A stretch of 64,000 bases of DNA from assembly GCF_023072615.1 (NCBI RefSeq), contig NZ_JAKNRW010000002.1, positions 248,001 through 312,000 of the forward strand, given 5' to 3'. The stretch's first letter is position 1, and every line of letters begins with the position of its first letter. The notes under the pieces were generated by a model. It saw only the letters and a program-made list of their open reading frames with translations, was not told where the DNA came from and made no database searches. The position numbers were made by a program, and so were the translations under genes. Shown piece by piece: positions 30,501 to 38,324 of the stretch. Origin of the DNA: Pseudomonas violetae (GTDB taxonomy: Bacteria > Pseudomonadota > Gammaproteobacteria > Pseudomonadales > Pseudomonadaceae).

Positions 30501-32405
30501 GGTGTCGTTGAGTTGCTGAATGTCGAGGTCCAGGCCTTCAGCGGCGGTGAAGGCGAAATCGTGAATCCAGAACTCGCGGCCATTGGTGTGACGCAGGCGA
30601 TACGGGAACTCACCCAGCACGCGCAGGCCGAGGTTTTCCAGAATCGGCAACACGTCGGACAAGGCCAGCGGGGTATCGGCGTGATACAGCTTGCAGTGCA
30701 GCTCGCGCTGACCGGAGACCTGACCCAGTGGCTGATAGAAGCTCATCACCAGTGGATTTTTTTCGTTCAGGCTCAGCAGGTGCTGCATGTCGACCACAGC
30801 TGAATGCGCCGCGAAACGCTCGCGATAGCCGGCCGGGAAGCCCTTCGGGAAGTCTGCCAGCACGTTGGTGCCGCTGGCTTCGCCGAAGCTTTCAACGGTG
30901 AGGCTGGCGTAGTCGTCCTGCCAGCTGCGGCAGGCTTGCACCACTTCTTTTTCCAGCAGGACCGGGTCGATGTCCAGGCGGTTCTTCGGATCAACCCGCA
31001 GAATCAGCTGCACACGGGCCAGCACGGACTCGGAGAAGAAGGTCCAGAACTCGCAATCCGAAGCTTTCAGGCGATCCATCAGCACTTGCTGGATCTTCTG
31101 GCGCACTTCGGTGGAGTAAATGTCGCGCGGCACGTAGGCCAGGCAGTAGCAGAAACGACCATACGGGTCTTTGCGCAGGAACACGCGAATCTTGTTGCGT
31201 TCCTGGATCTGCACGATCGACATCACGGTGGCGAACAGTTCGTCGACCGGGGTCTGGAACAGGTCGTCACGCGGCAGCACTTCAACCACCTGCGCCAGTT
31301 CCTTGCCCAGGTGGGCCTTGGCCTGGAAGCCGGAGCGGCGCTCGATTTCCTCGACCTTGCGGCGGATGTACGGAATAACCCGAACGCTCTCGCCATACAC
31401 CGAAGAGGTGTACAGGCCCATGAAACGGCATTCCTTGATAACCTTTCCGTCAGCATCGATTTCACGAATCGAAACGTAGTCAGGGTACGCGGGACGGTGC
31501 ACGCGGCTTGGGTGCGCGGCCTTGGCAAACGACAGCAGAGTCGGTTCGCGCAGGTAGTTCACGGCGTAGTTTTCGATGCGCAAGTCATCGTAGGTCAGGC
31601 CGGTGCGCAGCAATTTGGTCAGGCCGAGGAACGAATCCTGGTCGTAAACGATGTGGCCGCCATCGGCTTCATCGCGCACCACGAATTCTTCGTAGCCCAG
31701 GAAGGTGAAGTGGTTGCCCACCAGCCATTCCAGGAAGCTTTTGATCTCGTTCTTTTCTTCAGGGTCGGCAGCAAACTGGCTGTTATCGAGGCCGGCCAGG
31801 ATTTCCTGGACCTTGGATTTCATCGGCTCGAAATCGGTGACCGCCACGCGGACCTCACCGAGCACCTGTTCCAGCTCTTTGCTCAATACGTTCAGTTCGG
31901 CCGCATTGGCGCAGCGGTCGATTTCCAGGTACATCAGGGATTCTTGCAGGATCCCTTCGCCCTGGGTGCCTTTTGGCAGGATTTCCAGCAACTCGCCTTT
32001 GCTGCCGCGACGCACGCTCAGCACAGTGGTTTGCAGGGTATGGATGCTGTAGCCGCGACGGTTCAGCTCGGTACGCACCGAGTCCACCAGGAACGGCAGG
32101 TCGTGGTGCAGCACTTCGACCGCGGTATGGGTCGACTGCCAGCCGTGGCGTTCGTAATCAGGGTTGTAGACGCGCACTTGCGGCTGCGCGTGATCGAAGC
32201 GCTCAAGCAGGCGCCACGCCGAAAGGGTACAGCCAGCGAGGTCGGACAGCCGACGCTGGGTCAACTCGTCCAGGGAAATGATGCCGAAAAATTGTTCAGC
32301 GAACAGCGCCACTTGTGGCAGTGCCTGTTCACTGATGTGCTGCGCCAGTGCCGCTTGCAGTTGGTGCTGGAAGTCGGCTTTGCTGGCTGCGGTGAAGAAC
32401 GCCAT
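27504..32405 (-). CDS. gdhB: NAD-specific glutamate dehydrogenase, large (180 kDa) type
   Basis: 1633 aa. The start at 32405 (MAFFTAASKADFQHQ) is chosen over an ATG 16 codons upstream because GCGGAGTACCACAG precedes it. The protein matches the four-part L-GDH family: N-terminal ACT-like regulatory regions, the GDH catalytic core (VGAKGGFLPRRLP, GVGDMAGDVFGNGLLMS, LWNGGIGTYVKA, VGEGGNLGMTQLGRVEF) and a long C-terminal domain. It deaminates glutamate to 2-oxoglutarate with NAD+, and in P. aeruginosa it is needed for growth on arginine or glutamate as carbon source. It is a single transcription unit ending at a bidirectional terminator. Confidence 0.97.
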   Translation of the reverse strand: MAFFTAASKADFQHQLQAALAQHISEQALPQVALFAEQFFGIISLDELTQRRLSDLAGCTLSAWRLLERFDHAQPQVRVYNPDYERHGWQSTHTAVEVLHHDLPFLVDSVRTELNRRGYSIHTLQTTVLSVRRGSKGELLEILPKGTQGEGILQESLMYLEIDRCANAAELNVLSKELEQVLGEVRVAVTDFEPMKSKVQEILAGLDNSQFAADPEEKNEIKSFLEWLVGNHFTFLGYEEFVVRDEADGGHIVYDQDSFLGLTKLLRTGLTYDDLRIENYAVNYLREPTLLSFAKAAHPSRVHRPAYPDYVSIREIDADGKVIKECRFMGLYTSSVYGESVRVIPYIRRKVEEIERRSGFQAKAHLGKELAQVVEVLPRDDLFQTPVDELFATVMSIVQIQERNKIRVFLRKDPYGRFCYCLAYVPRDIYSTEVRQKIQQVLMDRLKASDCEFWTFFSESVLARVQLILRVDPKNRLDIDPVLLEKEVVQACRSWQDDYASLTVESFGEASGTNVLADFPKGFPAGYRERFAAHSAVVDMQHLLSLNEKNPLVMSFYQPLGQVSGQRELHCKLYHADTPLALSDVLPILENLGLRVLGEFPYRLRHTNGREFWIHDFAFTAAEGLDLDIQQLNDTLQDAFVHIVRGDAENDAFNRLVLTAGLPWRDVALLRAYARYMKQIRLGFDLGYIASTLNNHTDIARELTRLFKTRFYLARKLTGDDLEDKQQRLEQAIVSALDDVQVLNEDRILRRYLDLIKATLRTNFYQTDAQGHNKSYFSFKFNPHLIPELPKPVPKFEIFVYSPRVEGVHLRFGNVARGGLRWSDREEDYRTEVLGLVKAQQVKNSVIVPVGAKGGFLPRRLPLGGSRDEIAAEGIACYRIFISGLLDITDNLKDGALVPPVNVVRHDDDDPYLVVAADKGTATFSDIANGIAIDYGFWLGDAFASGGSAGYDHKKMGITAKGAWVGVQRHFRERGINVQEDSITVVGVGDMAGDVFGNGLLMSDKLQLVAAFNHLHIFIDPNPQPANSFAERQRLFDLPRSAWSDYDTSIMSEGGGIFSRSAKSIAISPQMKARFAIQADKLTPTELLNALLKAPVDLLWNGGIGTYVKASSESHADVGDKANDALRVNGNELRCKVVGEGGNLGMTQLGRVEFGLNGGGSNTDFIDNAGGVDCSDHEVNIKILLNEVVQAGDMTDKQRNLLLASMTDEVGNLVLGNNYKQTQALSLAARRALPRIAEYKRLMNDLESRGKLDRAIEFLPAEEAINERIAEGHGLTRAELSVLISYSKIDLKEQLLGSLVPDDDYLTRDMETAFPPSLVSKFSAAMRRHRLKREIVSTQIANDLVNHMGITFVQRLKESTGMSPANVAGAYVIVRDIFHLPHWFRQIEALDYQVSADVQLELMDELMRLGRRATRWFLRARRNEQNAARDVAHFGPHLKELGLKLDELLSGEIHQNWQARYQAYVEAGVPELLARMVAGTSHLYTLLPIIEAADVTGQNAADVAKAYFAVGSALDITWYLQQISALPVENNWQALAREAFRDDVDWQQRAITISVLQQGDGSQDVETRLALWMAEHVSMIERWRAMLVEIRAASGTDYAMYAVANRELLDLALSGQAVVPAPAPASKELEPAA

Positions 32406-33113
32406 CTGTGGTACTCCGCTTGGGCTTGTTATTGATGGAAGCGTCGCGTGCAAAACCCCTCTCGGGGCGATCCGTCACCCTGTTCCTGATTCTCGGGCAG
32501 AGGAAACAGGGTGACAGGTGGGTGAAGCTGGACGAGACACTCGGGTCACATTCACCTTCCATAAATGGGCATCTGCAAAAACCACTGCGCGATGGATTGC
32601 GCACTGTTTTTACGGGTATCCATTCGATGCGCAGCTTAACGAGTGCGACAATGTGCCTGCTTGCGGTGCTGCGACATATTCGGTCATCCGCACGTAACTC
32701 GCGCCGGGCGTATCGGTCAACACTAGCAGGCATGGGGAAAAAATGATGATTTCAGCGACAAATGCGTGCAAGGCGCATCTGTTGTGACCGAGGGCGCCCC
32801 AGTGGTCACTCCAACTGATCCGCAGCTGCCCTTCAGCACGACGTCATCCAAAACCCTGTACATCGACGAACGGGTGCACACGGTTGCACGGCAGCCAGGC
32901 TTATGCCAATTGTTGACCAAGGCATCCCGCGTTGTAGGGAGCAAGTTGCCAGACTGGCCTTTCCCATCTCATCGCCACCTACTTTCTGATATCAGCGCTT
33001 TCTCTCACCGTATTTCCCGGCCTATAAATAACAGAACGAAAGCGAGCACCATCGTGGAATTTTTTTGTTTATCTACAAATAGAAACTGCCTTTAAAGCGA
33101 TGACAGACGGGAC
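32406..33113. other. 708-base gap upstream of gdhB with no supported gene
   Basis: The gdhB promoter must lie at its left end. The rest is AT-richer than the surroundings and adjoins the IS630 remnant. A GTG-started frame at 32766-33095 (109 codons, with APVVTPTDPQLPF near its start) has fair codon use for its first 70 codons, then turns poor and lacks a ribosome site. It may be debris of an older gene; it is not called. Confidence 0.5.
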
Positions 33114-34017
33114 TAGTGTGCTATTCCCGAAATAACTTTTCTGTGGTCTTGGCTACACTTCCTCTGTCATTCAGCGCTCGGTCGAACGCAGGTGAACGCC
33201 CAAGAGATTGTCCTCAGCCCAGAAGAACAAGCCAAACTGAGCCGCCGAGCACGCTCGGCCACCACCAGCCAGCGCGACGGCCGTCGCGCCCGAGTGATCC
33301 TGCTGGCAGCCCAAGGTCATTCACGGGTAGAAATCGCGCGCTTGACCGGTTTCTCACTCCCTACGATCACCTGCTGGTGCCAGCGTTTTTAAACGCTGCG
33401 ATTGGGCTGTATCTCGACCCGCCAGACACGGCGTTGGTGCTGTGCTGCGATGAGAAAAGCCAAGTTCAGGCCTTGGAGCGTACCCAGCTTGGACTGCCTG
33501 TGGGGATCGGGCATATCCGCACGCAATCGCACGATTATATGCGCCACGGCACCGTCACCTTATTCACTGCGCTGGATTATCTTAAGGCGCGCTTGATCAG
33601 TTGCATCGAGCGCCAACACCGGCATCAGGAGTGGCTGGAATTGCTCAAAAAGATCAATCGCGAAACGCCCAAGCACCTTCAGTTGCATCTGATCGTGGAC
33701 AATTACGCCACGCCCAAACACCCGAAAGTGAAGGCCTGGCTTGAGAAGCACAAACGCTTCCACATGCATTTCACCCCGACCTCCCGCTCGTGGATGAACA
33801 TGGTTGAGCGGTTCTTGTGTATTTGCGGAAGGGCAGCCTCAGCTCAGTTCGCGAATTGGAGAGCTCGATTACCACGTTCCTGGCACTGCGAAATGCGCAG
33901 CCGACTCGCTACATCTGGAACGCAAAGGCAGAAGATATTTTGAGCAAAATACAGAGAGCCAGTGAGGCGATGGCCTCACAGGTTGGCGGGTAAATTATTT
34001 CTAATAACAGAACATTA
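33114..34017 (+). mobile_element. IS630-family element remnant with both ends visible
   Basis: The left end (from TA at 33114, GTGTGCTATTCCCGAAATAA) and the inverted right end (inward from TA at 34017, ATGTTCTGTTATTAGAAATAA) share about 20 matching positions, including GAAATAA and TTT. Both ends abut TA within CTAG or TTAG, fitting the TA target duplication of the IS630/Tc1 group. At about 0.9 kb it is shorter than intact relatives (about 1.1-1.2 kb) because of an internal deletion in the transposase gene. Confidence 0.75.
33192..33993 (+). pseudogene. IS630-family transposase, internally deleted and frameshifted
   Basis: The first frame (GTG at 33192) gives the N-terminal HTH (LSRRARSATTSQRDGRRAR, IEIARLTGFSLPTI-like) and stops at 33392. 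From about 33395 a different frame continues with the DDE domain: LVLCCDEKSQVQAL (first Asp), LIVDNYATPKHPKV (second Asp) and RSWMNMVERF (Glu). Roughly 90-100 residues between the HTH and the DDE domain are missing. Near 33815 a third frame takes over (SSVRELESSITTFLALRN) and runs to a stop at 33991. Three frames are needed to read it, so it cannot make active transposase. Confidence 0.9.
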
Positions 34018-35103
34018 GTTACCTCTGATAGTTCCAGTTGATTTTTTTACTTTATCGAAGATAACCGGGCGATACAGCCCATCGCCGTACTTATGGAGAA
34101 AAAGGCCTTTTTTTACGACTCCAAAATAATAAGGACCTGCATAGGTTTCACCAATCTTCAATTCCTCAAAGACTCTTGGAGTGTCGACAGATACAACCTT
34201 CCCTTGATAGCCCTTAACCGGACGCTTCACCAGTCGATTAAAAACTTCAGCGAATGAAATATCCGCAATACCAAAACCGTTTTTTTCTACGCTTGCGGAA
34301 TGACATATCACCAGCCTTACACGATCGAACTTCTCGACATTGACCCCGTGCTGCTTGGCAAGTCCAACCAGCTCAATCCCACTAAAGCCCTCTGTCAATC
34401 CGCCTGGAGACCCATGCGCCTCAAAGGTGAGCCTGGAGCCATCCTTATCTTCAAAGGTAAATATCCCTTCAGAAAGCCTTGTTACGTTAGCCACAGGCTT
34501 AAGTTTAACTCCAATTTTCAAAGACTGTATTTGAGCCTCAATTCTTGAAAGATACTGACTTAGCACAGAGCTGAAATGCCCCGTAGCGTCACTCCGATTA
34601 ACCGGATCGCCGTGGCAATAAGCATAAGTATTCAACCCGCCCTTTCCAAACGGGCCCAAGTTATCCGGGCTGTTGAAGCGTATCAACACTGGATTAAACG
34701 CTCGATAGCCGTTGCCCAGCAAATAATGCCCGGTCGCCGGGTCTGGTCGCTGCCCGTTGAAACCTAAAAAGCTGCTCAAACCGTTTTGGAGTGCACGGTG
34801 ACCATAGGGCGAATAAGCAATGACGCGCTGGCGATTGCTCTGAAGTGCATTCAGGACAGAACGTTGCTGATCCGTTGTCAGCAATGCTTTGGCAACGTGG
34901 TCGTCATGGCAATGACGCGCTGCGAGCAACCGATCACCGTACTGAATAATCGACAACTGCTCGGCACCCTGAGTTTCGGTGACCAAACGGTGTCCGCAGT
35001 AGAAACACTGGCGATGAAGACCTCCCACCCGCCTATGGCTGGAAAGCCTGTCCAATGCGTCGTACTGATAACTGGTGACGGCGGGGGGCTGCTGATCGGG
35101 CAT
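34015..35103 (-). CDS. Orphan RHS core protein with putative clan CD-like cysteine peptidase C-terminus
   Basis: 362 aa from the ATG at 35103, preceded by CGGAGAATTCCCCG; a 32-codon longer form reads through a palindrome and is rejected. A YD-type repeat (YQYDALDRLSSHRR) and the RHS-associated core (IAYSPYGHR, GHYLLGNGYRAFNP, KGGLNTYAYCHGDPVNRSD) fill residues 1-176. Residues about 185-362 form a distinct domain. In it a hydrophobic strand is followed by His230-Gly231 (RLTFEAHGSPGG), a second by Cys267 (RVRLVICHSAS), then SFAEVFNRL. This is the order and spacing of clan CD peptidases such as the C80 domains of RTX and clostridial toxins. The stop coincides with the right edge of the IS630 remnant. 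AT-rich, likely acquired. The fold is inferred, not shown. Confidence 0.82.
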   Translation of the reverse strand: MPDQQPPAVTSYQYDALDRLSSHRRVGGLHRQCFYCGHRLVTETQGAEQLSIIQYGDRLLAARHCHDDHVAKALLTTDQQRSVLNALQSNRQRVIAYSPYGHRALQNGLSSFLGFNGQRPDPATGHYLLGNGYRAFNPVLIRFNSPDNLGPFGKGGLNTYAYCHGDPVNRSDATGHFSSVLSQYLSRIEAQIQSLKIGVKLKPVANVTRLSEGIFTFEDKDGSRLTFEAHGSPGGLTEGFSGIELVGLAKQHGVNVEKFDRVRLVICHSASVEKNGFGIADISFAEVFNRLVKRPVKGYQGKVVSVDTPRVFEELKIGETYAGPYYFGVVKKGLFLHKYGDGLYRPVIFDKVKKSTGTIRGN

Positions 35104-35172
35104 CGGGGAATTCTCCGAACAACGTGGATGAGGAAAACACCCAACACTCTCCATCGCTTTACTAGGATCAAC

Positions 35173-35192
35173 AACTAGCAGATCTGCTAGTT
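35173..35192. promoter_or_regulatory. 20-base perfect palindrome upstream of second RHS gene
   Basis: AACTAGCAGA is followed directly by its reverse complement TCTGCTAGTT. It lies 70 bases upstream of the RHS start and 86 bases from the divergent gene at 35278, so it could be an operator for either gene or a cruciform/RNA hairpin. Confidence 0.45.
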
Positions 35193-35277
35193 TCCACACA
35201 CTTCAGCAAAAAAACGCCGACACTGGCAAAATCTCCCCTCACCTGCCAACCCCCGCGCATCGCCCCAGGACCTCCTC

Positions 35278-35631
35278 ATGCAAATGACCACCTCCCTATT
35301 AATCGTCAACCCATGCGATGACGAAGAAGACAACATGGCCATGCTCGCCTGTCACAGCGATCACGGCGAGATGTTTCTGATGACCCGCTACCCGGACGAA
35401 GACGCGCTGGATATCACCCTGGACGGTGAGCCTTCGACTCTGGAAGGCGTAAAAGTGACCCTGAGCCCTACCCGACTGCTGATCGAAATTGCACCTGGGG
35501 ATGTCGATGCGCTGAATGGGGATGATTCGCTGGAAATCATTCACAGCACGCAGGCCAGTGATCTGGCGGAAGTGGAGGAAACCTTGCAGAACATTCTCAA
35601 GGGGACCGGGACCTATATCAGCGAGCTTTGA
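35278..35631 (+). CDS. Acidic protein of unknown function, Imm10-like by pattern
   Basis: 117 aa, strongly acidic, starting MQMTTSLLIVNPCDDEEDN after AGGACCTCCTC. The layout is an N-terminal strand, an acidic loop, FLMTRYPDEDALDITLDGE, LEGVKVTLSPTRLLIEI and a closing helix EVEETLQNIL. This resembles Imm10-type immunity proteins, small acidic alpha/beta proteins from polymorphic toxin loci. It is divergent from the RHS gene, whereas immunity genes usually follow their toxin, so the link is uncertain. It could instead be an ordinary conserved pseudomonad protein. The true downstream neighbour of the RHS gene is a decayed IS. Confidence 0.75.
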   Translation: MQMTTSLLIVNPCDDEEDNMAMLACHSDHGEMFLMTRYPDEDALDITLDGEPSTLEGVKVTLSPTRLLIEIAPGDVDALNGDDSLEIIHSTQASDLAEVEETLQNILKGTGTYISEL

Positions 35632-35642
35632 TGGTGTTCAGA

Positions 35643-35749
35643 CGGGCCTCATCGCGGGCAAGCCCGCTCCCACAGGTTTCAGCGATGTGCTTGCGATGTA
35701 TGTAACACATCAGATCCTGTGGGAGCGGGCTTGCTCGCGAAGAGGCCCG
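35643..35749. repeat. REPIN (inverted REP pair)
   Basis: CGGGCCTCATCGCGGGCAAG continues to CCCGCTCCCACAGG and is mirrored by CCTGTGGGAGCGGGCTTGC running to GAGGCCCG, with about 39 bases between. It fills part of the gap between the acidic protein gene and the MoxR gene. Confidence 0.93.
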
Positions 35750-35923
35750 AAAGACCACTACAAACCTTCAAACCGCACAAAACCCCTACAATTCCCCCCT
35801 TCATTTCCTCCCTCAAACGCAAAAAGCCGTTAGTCGCCACCCCCCGCCATGCATTAAAGTAACGCCCCCAGCCCTCGGCGTTATCGGAACGTCTGCGGTC
35901 GCCCTTTCCAGGAACAGTCATAG

Positions 35924-36883
35924 ATGGAACATCGTGAAGCGCTGCTCGCGCTGCGAACCTTTCTTTCAACGCAGATTCTCGGCCAGGAAAAACTCATCGA
36001 GCGCTTGCTCATCGCCTTGCTCGCCGACGGCCACATGCTGGTCGAGGGCGCTCCCGGGCTGGCTAAAACCAAGGCCATCAAGGAGCTCGCCGAGGGCATT
36101 GAGGCACAATTCCATCGAATCCAGTTCACTCCCGACCTGTTGCCCGCCGACATCACCGGCACGGAGATCTATCGTCCGGAAACCGGCAGTTTCGTGTTCC
36201 AGCAAGGCCCGATTTTCCACAACCTGGTGCTGGCGGACGAGATCAACCGGGCCCCGGCCAAGGTGCAGTCGGCGTTACTGGAAGCCATGGCCGAGCGCCA
36301 GGTGAGCGTTGGGCGCAGCACCTATGACCTGTCGCCGCTGTTTCTGGTGATGGCGACGCAAAACCCCATCGAGCAGGAAGGCACCTATCCGCTGCCCGAA
36401 GCCCAGCTTGACCGCTTCCTGATGCACGTGAAGATCGGCTTCCCGGATGCCGCAGTCGAGCGGCGGATTCTGCAGCAGGCCCGCGGCGAAGCGCTTAACG
36501 GCGAAACCAAACCTGAACGTCGGGTAAGCCAGCAGGCGATCTTCGCTGCGCGCAAGGAAATCCTCGGTCTGTACATGGCTGACGCCGTAGAGGAGTACCT
36601 GGTGCAACTGGTCATGGCCACCCGCACCCCGGGCAAGTTCGATCCGGAGATGGCCGAATGGATCGCCTATGGCGCGAGCCCCAGGGGCTCGATCGCCCTT
36701 GATCGCTGCGCCAGGGCCCACGCCTGGCTCGCGGGTCGCGACTTCGTCAGCCCGGAAGACATACAGGCGGTGCTGTTCGACGTATTGCGTCACCGCATTA
36801 TTCTGTCCTTCGAAGCTGAAGCTGCAGGCATTGACCAGGACCGTGTTGTCCAGCGGATTCTCGACGTCGTAGCTGTCGCTTGA
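35924..36883 (+). CDS. MoxR-family AAA+ ATPase
   Basis: 319 aa. Walker A is GAPGLAKT (residues 43-50), Walker B LVLADE (101-106), and sensor 1 lies in LVMATQNPIEQEGTYPLPEAQLD. MoxR ATPases act as chaperones that mature or load partner proteins, typically the VWA proteins encoded beside them. This is the first gene of a tightly packed six-gene operon (MoxR, DUF58, DUF4381, VWA, VWA-TPR, BatD) matching the Bat/MoxR type found in many proteobacteria, where it is linked to stress tolerance. Its promoter should lie just after the REPIN. Confidence 0.94.
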   Translation: MEHREALLALRTFLSTQILGQEKLIERLLIALLADGHMLVEGAPGLAKTKAIKELAEGIEAQFHRIQFTPDLLPADITGTEIYRPETGSFVFQQGPIFHNLVLADEINRAPAKVQSALLEAMAERQVSVGRSTYDLSPLFLVMATQNPIEQEGTYPLPEAQLDRFLMHVKIGFPDAAVERRILQQARGEALNGETKPERRVSQQAIFAARKEILGLYMADAVEEYLVQLVMATRTPGKFDPEMAEWIAYGASPRGSIALDRCARAHAWLAGRDFVSPEDIQAVLFDVLRHRIILSFEAEAAGIDQDRVVQRILDVVAVA

Positions 36884-36888
36884 CCCTG

Positions 36889-37833
36889 ATGAACAGCCTT
36901 GCGCTGCCCGAGCCGGGCGTTCGTGTCAGCCTCGCGGAGTTGATCGAGATGCGCCACCGCGTGCGCGAAGTTCAACTGTTTTCCACGCCGAGCCAGCGCA
37001 GCCCGTTGATTGGCCTGCACCATTCCAAGCTGCGCGGGCGTGGCGTGGATTTCGATCAGGTGCGGGTCTACCAGGCGGGGGACGATGTACGCACTATCGA
37101 TTGGCGCGTGACCGCCCGCACCCAGGAACCGCACACCAAGTTGTTCCATGAAGAGCGTGAACGGCCGATTTTCATCATGGTCGAACAGAGCCGCCGGCTG
37201 TTTTTCGGCTCCGGACTGATGTTCAAGTCGGTTCTGGCCGCCCAGGCTGCGAGCCTGATCGGCTGGGCTGCGCTGGGCCACAACGACCGGGTCGGCGGGT
37301 TGGTGTTCGGCGACAATGAGCACTACGAGATCAAACCGCGACGCAGCAAACAGAGCTTGCTACAACTGCTCAACCGCCTGGTGCGGGTCAACCAGTCATT
37401 GCACACCGAGGGCGAGACCCATCGCGACGCCCTCAATCTGGCCCTGCGCCGCGCCCGGGAAGTGCTGCGCCCGGGCAGCCTGGTGATCGTCATCTGCGAC
37501 GAGCGCGCCCTGACGGAGGGCTCCGAGCAGCAACTGAGCCTATTATCCCGTCATTGCGACTTGCTGCTGCTGCCGCTGTCCGATCCCCTAGATCATGCGC
37601 TGCCCGCTGCCGGGCTGCTGCGCTTCGCCGAGCGGGGCGCACAACTGGAGCTGGATACCCTCAATTTCGACCTGCGCCAGGCCTATCGTGCCCAGGCTGA
37701 AACGCGCATCGCCCGCTGGGAACTGTTGGCGCAGAAGTTGCGGGTGCTGCTGATGCCACTGAGCACCCAAAGTGAGATGGTTGAGCAGTTGCGCGAGTAC
37801 CTGAACCCGCAAAAAGCAGGGAAAGGTCGATGA
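36889..37833 (+). CDS. DUF58 domain protein of the MoxR/Bat operon
   Basis: 314 aa from the ATG at 36889; a TTG at 36880 overlapping the moxR stop is the alternative, and neither has a good ribosome site. The family signature is RGVDFDQVRVYQAGDDVRTIDWRVTART, split here by my reading as GRGVDFDQVRVYQAG then DVRTIDWR. A VWA-like fold follows (IFIMVEQSRRLFFGSG). DUF58 proteins always travel with MoxR and are thought to be its partners or clients. The MIDAS is incomplete, as usual for the family. Confidence 0.92.
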   Translation: MNSLALPEPGVRVSLAELIEMRHRVREVQLFSTPSQRSPLIGLHHSKLRGRGVDFDQVRVYQAGDDVRTIDWRVTARTQEPHTKLFHEERERPIFIMVEQSRRLFFGSGLMFKSVLAAQAASLIGWAALGHNDRVGGLVFGDNEHYEIKPRRSKQSLLQLLNRLVRVNQSLHTEGETHRDALNLALRRAREVLRPGSLVIVICDERALTEGSEQQLSLLSRHCDLLLLPLSDPLDHALPAAGLLRFAERGAQLELDTLNFDLRQAYRAQAETRIARWELLAQKLRVLLMPLSTQSEMVEQLREYLNPQKAGKGR

Positions 37834-38324
37834 GCAGCCTCGATCAATTGCAACCGTTGATCACCCCGTCACCGATCGGTTTCTGGCCACCCGCGCCCGG
37901 CTGGTGGCTCTTGCTGTTGCTGCTGCCACTGATCGGTTTCGGCCTGTGGCAGCTGCGCCGGTTGATGCCGCACAAGCGCCCGATCGTGCGTGCCGAGCAA
38001 CCGCTGGACCCGGTGCGAGTCGCCGCCCTGGCTGAACTGGCCCTGATGCCCAAACCCTACGATGGCGCTCCGGCCGGCGCCTGGTTGCAGCAACTCAACG
38101 GGCTGCTTAAACGCCTGTGCCGCAACCATTATCCCTATAGCCAGAGCCACACGCTCAACGGACGCAAATGGCTGGCTTTCCTCGATAACCGCTGCCCCGC
38201 TGCCGGCCTGACACGCTGGATGGTGCTAGTCGAAGGCGCCTACAAGCCCGAGTGCAAACTCGACGACAAGGCCATCGCTGGCCTCACCCAGGCTATCGAT
38301 ACCTGGATTCGCAAACATGTTTGA
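37830..38324 (+). CDS. DUF4381 membrane protein of the MoxR/Bat operon
   Basis: 164 aa, overlapping the DUF58 gene by ATGA. One membrane helix (WWLLLLLLPLIGFGLWQL) lies near the N-terminus, followed by a helical cytoplasmic part (GAWLQQLNGLLKRLCRN, LNGRKWLAFLDNRCP). The family is known only from MoxR/Bat operons and has no assigned activity. It ends 8 bases inside the next gene. Confidence 0.92.
   Translation: MSSLDQLQPLITPSPIGFWPPAPGWWLLLLLLPLIGFGLWQLRRLMPHKRPIVRAEQPLDPVRVAALAELALMPKPYDGAPAGAWLQQLNGLLKRLCRNHYPYSQSHTLNGRKWLAFLDNRCPAAGLTRWMVLVEGAYKPECKLDDKAIAGLTQAIDTWIRKHV

Noticed and set aside
30804..32435. 543-codon plus-strand frame
   Set aside because: It is antisense to gdhB, whose motifs are unambiguous.
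35104..35199. Longer start for the second RHS protein
   Set aside because: It would translate the 20-base palindrome and lacks a ribosome site, whereas the ATG at 35103 has a good one.
35643..35749. CRISPR-like repeat spacing
   Set aside because: The repeats are inverted REP arms, not direct repeats with uniform spacers; no cas gene is present.
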